A DNA stretch of 40,086 bases from the NCBI GenBank assembly GCA_034440455.1, contig JAWXCB010000005.1:1-40086 (forward strand), read 5' to 3'. The stretch comes from JAWXCB01 sp034440455. Lineage in GTDB: Bacteria > Bacteroidota > Bacteroidia > Chitinophagales > CAIOSU01. Positions 7,222 through 13,289 of the stretch are shown here, piece by piece. The number at the start of each line of letters is the position of its first letter. Position 1 is the stretch's first letter. The notes under the pieces are model-generated. The model saw only the letters and a list, made by a program, of their open reading frames with translations. It was not told the origin of the DNA and made no database searches. The position numbers and the translations under genes are program-made.

Positions 7222-7917
7222 ATGACGATTCTGATTACAGGCGCGACAAAAGGCATCGGTCGCGCGATTGCCGAAAAATTTGCCGAGAAAGGCTTTGAGC
7301 TTGCCATCTGTGCGCGCAATGCAAAGGAAGTTGCCCAGTTTGAACAATACCTCAACGATAAATACAAAACGAAAGTTATCGCGCAATCCTGCGATGTTTC
7401 CGATCGCAAGCAAATAACCAGTTTTGTGCGCAAGGTGAAGAAAAGTTGGAAGCGGCTTGATGTGCTCGTGAACAACGCGGGCGCTTTTCAGCCCGGCAAT
7501 GTCACCGATGATGATGGCGTGATGGAAGAACTGATGGACGTGAATTTCTTCAGCGCGTATTATTTCTCCAATGAAGTGCTGCCACTGATGACTCCGCACA
7601 AAGACGGACATATTTTCAATATGTGTTCAGTTGCAAGTCTCAAGGCATATCCAAGCGGTGGCTGCTACTCCGTGTCGAAACATGCGCTGCTTGGCTTGTC
7701 GCGCGCGTTGCGCGAGGAGTTGAAGCCGCACAATATTCAGGTTACTTCGCTTTTCCCCGGAGCTACTTACACTTCTTCGTGGGCTTCATCGGGCTTGCCC
7801 GAAAAACGCTTTATGGATGTGAAAGACTTAGCCGACCTCATTTATAATATCTACAATCTTTCCGACCGCTCAGTGGTGGAGGAGGTGGTTTTGCGCCCGA
7901 TGTTGGGAGACATTTGA
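7222..7917 (+). CDS. SDR-family NAD(P)-dependent oxidoreductase
   Basis: The 231-residue protein is a classical short-chain dehydrogenase/reductase. It has the nucleotide motif TGATKGIG (6-13), CDVS at 57-60, NNAG (84-87), catalytic S136, and YSVSK (Y149, K153), all intact. The substrate cannot be read from the sequence; it resembles the small SDRs often annotated as sepiapterin-reductase-like or 3-ketoacyl-ACP-reductase-like. It is transcribed alone, diverging from mlaE and converging on the CPMC protein gene. Directly after its TGA stop (7915-7917) the 7-bp repeat array begins with no spacer. Confidence 0.9.
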   Translation: MTILITGATKGIGRAIAEKFAEKGFELAICARNAKEVAQFEQYLNDKYKTKVIAQSCDVSDRKQITSFVRKVKKSWKRLDVLVNNAGAFQPGNVTDDDGVMEELMDVNFFSAYYFSNEVLPLMTPHKDGHIFNMCSVASLKAYPSGGCYSVSKHALLGLSRALREELKPHNIQVTSLFPGATYTSSWASSGLPEKRFMDVKDLADLIYNIYNLSDRSVVEEVVLRPMLGDI

Positions 7918-8022
7918 GTGATGGGTGTGGGGTGTTGAGGGTGGAGTGTTGAGCAGGAATTCGGATTACGAATTAGAAATTAGGAATTGAGAATTAGGAA
8001 TTCGTAATTCCCAATTTTTGGA
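7918..8022. repeat. 105-bp heptamer array (15 units) starting at a stop codon
   Basis: The sequence divides into fifteen 7-bp units with no phase break, from the base after the SDR stop codon. Early units are GTG-rich (GTGATGG, GTGTGGG, GTGTTGA, GGGTGGA, GTGTTGA). Later ones become AATT-rich (TTCGGAT, TACGAAT, TAGAAAT, TAGGAAT, TGAGAAT, TAGGAAT, TCGTAAT). The 3' end codes the last residues and the stop of the convergent CPMC protein. Positions 7930-7953 recur inverted and exact at 9157-9180. Confidence 0.75.
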
Positions 8023-8248
8023 CTTTTTTCCAGTTGCGATACCAAAGCAGAAACAATACACAAAAGATGAGGTAAGGCATTGAGAGCAAATAGAGAATGC
8101 CTTTGTTTAATCCCAGTGCAACGGTACTTCCTTCTTTCATGGATGATTCCACGGAGGCTTTGCACATGGGACATTGCGCAAACGACATATCAGGCAGCAA
8201 AACAAAAAGCAGCAGGACAAGAATCAGTATGTGGCGTTTGGAAAACAT
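7994..8248 (-). CDS. Small CPMC-motif membrane protein
   Basis: The 84-residue protein has a signal peptide or N-terminal anchor (hydrophobic 6-20, ending near SFAQ at 23), a CPMC motif (about 26-29) directly after it, a short soluble part, and one membrane segment (about 51-67) ending in a basic tail. Similar short Bacteroidota proteins, as I recall them, lie near cytochrome oxidase or SCO genes, suggesting a redox or metal role; no such neighbours are present here. The ATG at 8248 is chosen because it directly precedes the signal peptide; an in-frame upstream ATG at 8356 would add 36 unrelated residues. The C-terminal ITNS and TAA stop are read from the AATTAGG heptamer array, so the original end may have been replaced. 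Confidence 0.75.
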   Translation of the reverse strand: MFSKRHILILVLLLFVLLPDMSFAQCPMCKASVESSMKEGSTVALGLNKGILYLLSMPYLIFCVLFLLWYRNWKKVQKLGITNS

Positions 8249-8249
8249 G

Positions 8250-8278
8250 CGGGTAAAATTAGAACATCCGGGTAAAAT
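8250..8278. promoter_or_regulatory. Direct repeat CGGGTAAAAT x2, 19 bp apart
   Basis: CGGGTAAAAT occurs at 8250-8259 and 8269-8278. On the minus strand the copies lie immediately upstream of the ATG at 8248. Spacing near two helical turns would suit a dimeric regulator. It could also be a small tandem duplication; no regulator is encoded next to it. Confidence 0.3.
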
Positions 8279-8313
8279 GAAATCCCTGCCTGCCGTATCT
8301 GAAAAGCGGGGTG

Positions 8314-8344
8314 TTTGGATGGGTGGAGAAAGGGATGTATTTTG
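8314..8344 (+). promoter_or_regulatory. Candidate promoter of the HEPN gene
   Basis: TTTG (8314-8317) and TATTTTG (8338-8344) are separated by 20 bp, close to the Bacteroidota -33/-7 arrangement, though the -7 box is one T short of TAnnTTTG. The HEPN gene start is 20 bp downstream. Confidence 0.35.
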
Positions 8345-8364
8345 GGGGCAAGACATGAGATGTT

Positions 8365-9039
8365 ATGGGACTGAATAGACCTAAAAGTATTTTTGACAGT
8401 AATGAGTTTAGATATTTTGAAGATGTAGAATTTCATGTCTTTTCTTTTAAAGAGTATATTAAGATTACTAAGCAAACTATTGACTCAGAATTGAAACAAA
8501 AGATTGAAGAATTTCATGAAATTTTGAAAGAATCATCGGAGTTTGAGATTGAATATCGGAATGGCTGGGACTTTGCAGAGCAGGAAATAAGGATCTACAC
8601 TCTAAATCTTTACTCTAATTCTTTGTTTATTTCTCTTTACTCGTTTTTAGAACGAAAACTTTATCAAATCTGTAAAGTAGCTGAGAAAAATAAATCAATA
8701 AAGATTAACGACTTAAGTGGTGATGGAATATTTAAGTACTGTAACTATTTGAAGAAGGTTTTAGAAATTGACTTAGAAAAAATCAATTCTGAATGGGTTA
8801 GAATAACCAACTACAATAAACTAAGGAATAGAATTGTTCATAGTCCCACAAACATTATTGAGAAAGATAAGAATAATAAAAAGCTAATTGAAGCAATAAA
8901 ATCGATTGAATATTTAGTTATAAATGATAAGGGTGCTTTTATTGAGTTTGAAATTAATAACCAAAAATTACTTCTGAATTTTTTAAATTCAATTACAAAT
9001 TTCCTGGACTTTATTTATTGGGAAAATCCCCTTAAATAA
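8365..9039 (+). CDS. HEPN-like domain protein, AT-rich, probably acquired
   Basis: The 224-residue protein is mostly helical and Lys/Ile/Asn-rich. It carries R154-N-R-I-V-H159, which fits the RNxxxH motif of HEPN-superfamily ribonucleases, in the expected setting between two predicted helices (about 140-160 and 172-186). An earlier helix (77-108) resembles the first HEPN helix. Relatives are toxins, abortive-infection factors and CRISPR-associated RNases, so RNA cleavage is the best guess; no nucleotidyltransferase or other antitoxin partner is adjacent. Two sampled 60-nt lines have 16 and 15 G+C (about 26%), against 38 of 60 in a line of the SDR gene, a strong sign of transfer. A copy of the 60-bp dispersed repeat follows 43 bp after its stop. 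Confidence 0.7.
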   Translation: MGLNRPKSIFDSNEFRYFEDVEFHVFSFKEYIKITKQTIDSELKQKIEEFHEILKESSEFEIEYRNGWDFAEQEIRIYTLNLYSNSLFISLYSFLERKLYQICKVAEKNKSIKINDLSGDGIFKYCNYLKKVLEIDLEKINSEWVRITNYNKLRNRIVHSPTNIIEKDKNNKKLIEAIKSIEYLVINDKGAFIEFEINNQKLLLNFLNSITNFLDFIYWENPLK

Positions 9040-9082
9040 TCCTTGAATTTCGACAATCAAGCCTTTATCTCATTTGATTTCA

Positions 9083-9143
9083 CTACCCTCCTGACGAGTT
9101 CGCTACCAGTACGACACGCTAAACAAATGAAATCAGTACGCGC
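9083..9143. repeat. 60-bp dispersed repeat, copy B
   Basis: Same-orientation relative of 266-325, with CTGACGAG, CGCT, GTACGA and an identical AAATGAAATCAGTACGCGC end. The GCGCGTAC stem arm of copy A is replaced by ACCAGTAC here, so the hairpin is weaker, but TGATTTCA just upstream (9075-9082) can pair with TGAAATCA inside. It lies between the HEPN gene and the convergent ald gene. Confidence 0.6.
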
Positions 9144-9151
9144 CACATTTT

Positions 9152-9186
9152 CTCTACTCAACACTCCACCCTCAACACCCAACACT
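9152..9186. repeat. Heptamer array ending at the ald stop codon
   Basis: Five 7-bp units (CTCTACT, CAACACT, CCACCCT, CAACACC, CAACACT) end at the ald stop codon. Positions 9157-9180 are the exact inverse complement of 7930-7953 (24 of 24). Confidence 0.7.
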
Positions 9187-10418
9187 CAAAAGTTTGCCGC
9201 AAACAGCAACTCGATGTCGGTGTACTTGAGCCCGAAGCGCTCGCTCAGGTATCTGTTCGTGAGGCTGCCGTGATAGATGTAAACGCCATGCCGCGAGCCG
9301 GTATCATAGCGCAGAAATTTTTCAAAGCCTCCGTATTCGGCAGATTTCAATAAGCGTGAATAGAGAATGTTGCTGATGGCATACGAAGCAACCTTTGAAA
9401 CGCGCGAGGACATGTTGGGAACGCAATAGTGCAGCACATCATACTTTTTAAACGTGGGGTTTTCGTGCGTGGTGATTTCGGAAGTTTCAAACACACCGCC
9501 CTGGTCAATGCTCACATCGAGAATCACCGCGCCCTTCTTCATCTGCGACACCATCTCTTCGGTGACGATGATGGGTGTTCTGCCCGACTCCGAATGGATG
9601 GCGCCCACCACCACATCAGCCGTGCTGATTTCGCGCAGCAGTACATCGGGATAAATGCTCGAAGTGAAAATGCGCCTGCCAATGTTGTTTTGCAGGCGCA
9701 TGAGCTTGTAGATATTATTGTCAAACACTTTTACCTCTGCGCCCATACCAAGCGCGGTGCGCGTTGCAAACTCACCCACCACGCCTGCGCCAAGAATCAC
9801 AACCTTAGCGGGTGGTACGCCCGAAATCCCGCCAAGAATGATTCCCTGCCCGTGGCTTGCATTGGTGAGATATTCAGCGGCAAGGGTAATGACGAGGCTT
9901 CCGGCAATTTCACTCATTGAGCGCACGAAAGGGAATGAGCCGCCTTCATCTTTCATATACTCAATGGCGAGCGCGGTGATGCGCTTGCTCATCAGTTTCA
10001 GAATGTAATCATCTTTTATTGTTGGCAGATGAATGGGCGAAAGAAGAATCTGGTGCATCTTTAGCAGCGAGATTTCATCTTCCGATAATGGGGCGACTTT
10101 GAGAATAATTTCAGCGTCAAACACTTTCGCTGCATCAAACACAATTTCCGCTCCCGCCTCTGAAAAGTCGCGGTCTTTGAAATGCGCACCCTCGCCTGCT
10201 TTTGACTCAATCACCACGCGATGCCCGTTGGCAACAAGGATGCTTACCGATTCGGGTGTGAGCGCGATGCGCTGCTCCTGGAAAAATTTTTCTTTCGGGA
10301 TGCCGATAAAGAGCTTGCTGTTTTTGCTTTTGAGTTGCGCGGGCGATTCCTGCGTAGCGAGCCCAAACGCTATTTCATAGCCGGAGAAGGAAGATGATAC
10401 GGGTTTTTCGATTGCCAT
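9186..10418 (-). CDS. ald: Alanine dehydrogenase
   Basis: Alanine dehydrogenase interconverts L-alanine and pyruvate plus ammonia with NAD+, in the cytoplasm. The 410-residue protein has an AlaDH/PNT N-terminal domain (about 36-170) with IPKE (40-43), QEQR (47-50) and T54-PES-57, followed by the NAD domain with GAGVVGEFA (210-218) and D233 at the end of beta-2. It carries an extra about 35 residues at the N-terminus compared with the classical enzyme, and its C-terminus is longer, as in Bacteroidota versions. Classical alanine dehydrogenases are about 370 residues. It is 89 bp downstream of tsaE on the same strand, separated by a heptamer array. Confidence in the family is high; the exact substrate is inferred from similarity. 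Confidence 0.9.
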   Translation of the reverse strand: MAIEKPVSSSFSGYEIAFGLATQESPAQLKSKNSKLFIGIPKEKFFQEQRIALTPESVSILVANGHRVVIESKAGEGAHFKDRDFSEAGAEIVFDAAKVFDAEIILKVAPLSEDEISLLKMHQILLSPIHLPTIKDDYILKLMSKRITALAIEYMKDEGGSFPFVRSMSEIAGSLVITLAAEYLTNASHGQGIILGGISGVPPAKVVILGAGVVGEFATRTALGMGAEVKVFDNNIYKLMRLQNNIGRRIFTSSIYPDVLLREISTADVVVGAIHSESGRTPIIVTEEMVSQMKKGAVILDVSIDQGGVFETSEITTHENPTFKKYDVLHYCVPNMSSRVSKVASYAISNILYSRLLKSAEYGGFEKFLRYDTGSRHGVYIYHGSLTNRYLSERFGLKYTDIELLFAANF

Positions 10419-10425
10419 TTCTTAA

Positions 10426-10481
10426 TTTGGAGTTTGAGGTTTGAAGTTGTTTTCAGTTTACGGTTTATAGTTTTCTGTTCG
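10426..10481. repeat. Eight-unit heptamer array (TTTGGAG/CGGTTTA type)
   Basis: Units TTTGGAG, TTTGAGG, TTTGAAG, TTGTTTT, CAGTTTA, CGGTTTA, TAGTTTT and CTGTTCG keep one 7-bp phase. The array fills most of the 89-bp spacer between tsaE and ald. On the other strand it is CAAACTT-like, as at 14554 and 15646. Confidence 0.65.
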
Positions 10482-10507
10482 CAAGATTTAAACTTCGTTT
10501 ATTGAGA

Positions 10508-10942
10508 TTAGAGTTCAATTTTCAGAGTTCTTGAATTGTCATCCTGCTTTTCAATGCGCACACGCACTGCGTTTTCAGGGAAAATAGCCTCTGCGATTTC
10601 GGGCCACTCCACAAAGCAATAAGCATCGGGCGCGTTCAAATATTCTTCCACTCCGATGTTCAGCGCTTCGTCAAAATTTTTCAACCGGTAAAAATCAATG
10701 TGATAGATTTTGAAAGACTTGCCTGAGGGCTGCGGGTGTGTGTGATATTCGTTCACGATGGAAAAGGTTGGGCTGGTTGCGGCATCCTTACTTCCGAGTT
10801 CTTTGCACAGCGCCTTAATGAAAGTCGTTTTGCCTGCTCCAAGCGTACCGTAAAATGCGAAAAAAAAATGGTTTTCACAAAGGTGCAGAAAATCCTTTGC
10901 AGCCTTATCCACATTTTCAAGTTCAGGGATATGTAGCGTCAC
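10508..10942 (-). CDS. tsaE: tRNA t6A biosynthesis ATPase TsaE
   Basis: TsaE is the ATPase that works with TsaB, TsaC and TsaD to make N6-threonylcarbamoyladenosine at A37 of ANN-decoding tRNAs. The 144-residue protein has P-loop GTLGAGKT (32-39), SPTF (57-60), HIDFYRL (81-87) and FVEWPE (110-115), all typical. The start is GTG at 10942, which overlaps the stop of the upstream small gene as GTGA and places the P-loop at the usual distance; no in-frame ATG is closer. Coupled translation with the antitoxin-like gene is likely. It is 89 bp upstream of ald. Confidence 0.95.
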   Translation of the reverse strand: MTLHIPELENVDKAAKDFLHLCENHFFFAFYGTLGAGKTTFIKALCKELGSKDAATSPTFSIVNEYHTHPQPSGKSFKIYHIDFYRLKNFDEALNIGVEEYLNAPDAYCFVEWPEIAEAIFPENAVRVRIEKQDDNSRTLKIEL

Positions 10943-11136
10943 TGTTGTTTCTCTTTCGCTTCTTTTTCCAGATGTTCCGTGCGGGCTTCACGGGCGAGTT
11001 TCGCAAGAGACGGCTTGCTTTTTCTTTGAGTGGTTTTCCATTGTAACTCTTCGCGGATGAGTGTGGCAAGCGAGTCTTGATCTTCTTTGGTGAGGCGGGT
11101 CAGGTCAGTCATGATTTTTTTGAGAAGAACAGTCAT
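10939..11136 (-). CDS. Small antitoxin-like protein upstream of tsaE
   Basis: The 65-residue, highly charged and helical protein contains LTKEDQDSLATLIREEL (about 15-31), resembling the short proteins annotated as addiction-module antitoxins. A basic middle (KTTQRKSK, 34-41) and an acidic/basic Lys-Glu tail follow. No toxin gene is adjacent. Its TGA overlaps the tsaE GTG start. Two ATG starts are possible, at 11136 and at 11112 (M9, giving MTDLTRLTKEDQ); neither has a clear ribosome binding site, and the second fits the family better. The function is inferred only from general resemblance. Confidence 0.55.
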   Translation of the reverse strand: MTVLLKKIMTDLTRLTKEDQDSLATLIREELQWKTTQRKSKPSLAKLAREARTEHLEKEAKEKQQ

Positions 11137-11154
11137 TATGAAAATAACAGTGAA

Positions 11155-11391
11155 TTACTTTGACAAGAGCATATACGTCAACCATCCAATGAAAACAATC
11201 AAAATAATAGTAGAGGCTACTTTGTAGAATGGATTTAATTTTTGTTTTGAGAAAGCTATGACAAGCAAAGCAACTGGGGGAACAAGATAGTGCCATAAGC
11301 GTCATGAACCAACCCCTTTCATACCACTTATTACCTACTGAATAATCATCCATACGATTAGAAGATGGATAAAGTTAATAAATATAGTCAT
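11155..11391 (-). pseudogene. Decayed small membrane-protein gene after porX
   Basis: On the minus strand an ATG at 11391 overlaps the porX stop as ATGA, the usual sign of a coupled downstream gene. The frame reads MTIFINFIHLLIVWMIIQ, then TAG, ten codons, TGA, then continues in the same frame through VPPVALLVIAFSK and STIILIVFIGWLTYMLLSK to TAA at 11155. The two halves read as hydrophobic segments of one about 78-residue protein with about three membrane helices, interrupted by two stops without a frameshift. A different frame over the same DNA is open for 82 codons but has an atypical Cys/His-rich composition. The original function is unknown. Confidence 0.5.
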
Positions 11392-12941
11392 TTTGAAGTA
11401 TAGACCGCAAACGGAATAATCACTTCTTCCAGCGAAATGCCGCCATGTTGAAATGTGTTGCGGAAAAAATTCACAAAATGATTGTAGTTGTTCGGATAGA
11501 CAAAAAACTTGTCTTCCTTCGCAAAAATGTAGTTGGAACTTACAAACTGTTTGGGTAAAAAAGCATCGTGCGGATTCTTGACTTCAAACACATCTTTCGG
11601 TTCAAAATTCAGGTTTTTGCCTGTTTTGTAGCGGATGTTCGTGGTAGTTGTTCTGTCGGCAATGCACTTGCTTGGAGTGTTCACGCGGATGGAGCCATGG
11701 TCGGTGGTGAAGATGATGCGCACCTCTTTTTCAGCAAGTTTCTTCAATGCGTTGTGCAACGGTGAATGCTCAAACCATGACAGCGTGAGTGAACGATAGG
11801 CTGCTTCATCGCTGGCAAGTTCTTTCAGCACTTCCATCTCTGTGCGCGCATGGGAGAGCATGTCAATGAAGTTGTAAACGATAACGGTGATATTATTATG
11901 CAGGTGGTTCAGGATGTTTTGCTCTAAGATTTTTCCATCATGATGGTTCGTGATTTTGATATACTCCGATTTCACCTCATCACGGAAGCCGCGCTTTAAC
12001 TGATCTTTAAAAAACAGGTCTTCAAACATGTTCTTTCCGGTTTCGTCATCATCATTCTTCCAGTTTTGCGGATACTCTTCTTGTATTTCTGATGGAAGCA
12101 AACCGGAGAAAATCGCGTTGCGGCAGTATTGTGTTGCGGTAGGTAGAATGCTGTAATAAGTATCATCTTCCTCCATCCGGAAATTCTGCGCTATGAGCGG
12201 CTGAATTGTTTTCCATTGGTCGTAGCGGAGGTTATCAATCAACACCAAGAAAGTAGGCACTTCCTTTTTGATGTAGGGAAAAACTTTCTTCTCCATCAGC
12301 GTGTGCGAGAGCACGGGCACTTGCGATCCCTCGCCATCCAGCCACTTGAGATAGTTTTTAGTAATGAACTTGTTGAACTCCACATTCGCTTCGTGCTTCT
12401 GCATCGTGAGCACCTCGCGCATGCCGCTCTCGGATTTATTCAACGCCAGTTCCCAATACACGAGTTTCTTATAGAGTTCTGCCCAGTCTTTATGATTCTC
12501 CGTGCTTTGAATTGTGGAGAAAATCTGTTGGAATTCGCGCTGATAGTCAGAGGTGGTTTTCTCGCTCACCAGCTTCTTATTATCAATGATTTTTTTTAGC
12601 GTGAGTAAAATCTGGTTGGACTTCACGGGTTTAATGAGGTAATCCGCAATCTGCGAGCCGATTGCCTCTTCCATCAGGTTTTCTTCTTCGTTCTTCGTAA
12701 TCATCACCACCGGCAGGTTTGCGTTGATGGTTTTTATTTGCGCGAGCGCTTCTAATCCGGAAAGCCCGGGCATTGACTCATCCATAAAAACAATGTCAAT
12801 ACTGTTTTTGCGGCAATGCTCAACTGCATCTTGTCCGTTTGTGACAGGAGTTACTTTATATCCCTTCTGCTCAAGGAACAATATCTGCGGCTTCAGCAGG
12901 TCAATCTCATCGTCAGCCCAGAGTATGTGAATGTTGGTCAT
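11388..12941 (-). CDS. porX: T9SS response regulator PorX (REC-PglZ)
   Basis: PorX is the response regulator of the PorXY system that controls T9SS function in Bacteroidota. The 517-residue protein has an N-terminal REC domain (1-115) with acidic D10/D11, phospho-acceptor D54 in VFMDESMPG, T82 and K104, a helical linker (about 120-195), and a PglZ phosphodiesterase-type domain (about 205-517) with VLIDNLRYDQW, the IPTA-like SILPTATQY segment, and the metal-site motif IIFTTDHGS. The length and domain order match PorX. PorY and the por structural genes are not in the window, but a T9SS-type cargo protein is (25399-27255). The decayed small gene overlaps its stop. Confidence 0.93.
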   Translation of the reverse strand: MTNIHILWADDEIDLLKPQILFLEQKGYKVTPVTNGQDAVEHCRKNSIDIVFMDESMPGLSGLEALAQIKTINANLPVVMITKNEEENLMEEAIGSQIADYLIKPVKSNQILLTLKKIIDNKKLVSEKTTSDYQREFQQIFSTIQSTENHKDWAELYKKLVYWELALNKSESGMREVLTMQKHEANVEFNKFITKNYLKWLDGEGSQVPVLSHTLMEKKVFPYIKKEVPTFLVLIDNLRYDQWKTIQPLIAQNFRMEEDDTYYSILPTATQYCRNAIFSGLLPSEIQEEYPQNWKNDDDETGKNMFEDLFFKDQLKRGFRDEVKSEYIKITNHHDGKILEQNILNHLHNNITVIVYNFIDMLSHARTEMEVLKELASDEAAYRSLTLSWFEHSPLHNALKKLAEKEVRIIFTTDHGSIRVNTPSKCIADRTTTTNIRYKTGKNLNFEPKDVFEVKNPHDAFLPKQFVSSNYIFAKEDKFFVYPNNYNHFVNFFRNTFQHGGISLEEVIIPFAVYTSK

Positions 12942-12964
12942 GTTTTTAAAAGGTTCTTTTTAAC

Positions 12965-13186
12965 TCACGCATACTTTAAGCGCCCCTTTGGCTGCGGAAT
13001 TTCACGTCCTAAAGATTTTGCTGTTTCAATCCATTCCGAAATAATCACTTCAACATTCTGCAAGGCTTCTCCGTAGGTTTTCCCATCAGACATGCACCCT
13101 GGCAATTCAGGAACTTCCGCAATAAATGCTTTGTCCTCTTTGCTCCAGTAAATAATGATTTCGTATTTGAAAGGGTTAGTCGCCAT
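12965..13186 (-). CDS. HicB-like antitoxin, no HicA partner
   Basis: The 73-residue protein matches the HicB antitoxin fold: beta-strand YEIIIYWSKEDKAFIAEVPELPGC (about 8-31) with the VPELPGC core, SDGKTYGEALQNVE (about 32-45), and a helix ISEWIETAKSLG leading to IPQPKGR. HicB proteins normally neutralise the HicA mRNA interferase, whose gene would be about 60-80 codons with a conserved His. No such ORF is present on either side, so this is an orphan or solitary HicB-like protein. The start is ATG at 13186; the frame is open to a TTG 6 bp upstream. It is 23 bp upstream of porX on the same strand. Confidence 0.85.
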   Translation of the reverse strand: MATNPFKYEIIIYWSKEDKAFIAEVPELPGCMSDGKTYGEALQNVEVIISEWIETAKSLGREIPQPKGRLKYA

Positions 13187-13289
13187 TTCCAATTAACTTA
13201 TTGTTTGAAATTTTTTCAAGTATCACGTTTTTTTTCAAAGCTACGAAAATGCTCCTGTTTCAATTAATTTAGCCGCAAAGCGTAACCCT

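Noticed and set aside
9429..9920. Long plus-strand ORF of 163 codons inside ald
   Set aside because: It is the antisense of the well-supported alanine dehydrogenase and has no recognisable domain or composition of a real protein.
11304..11320. A 17-bp match to the start of lpxA (17189-17205)
   Set aside because: ATGAACCAACCCCTTTC occurs at both places, but the flanks do not match; rare but possible by chance, and no function is evident.
11105..11353. 82-codon minus-strand ORF behind porX
   Set aside because: It overlaps the antitoxin-like gene and has an unusual Cys/His/Phe mix. The other frame gives hydrophobic helices and starts at the porX stop, so the pseudogene reading fits better.
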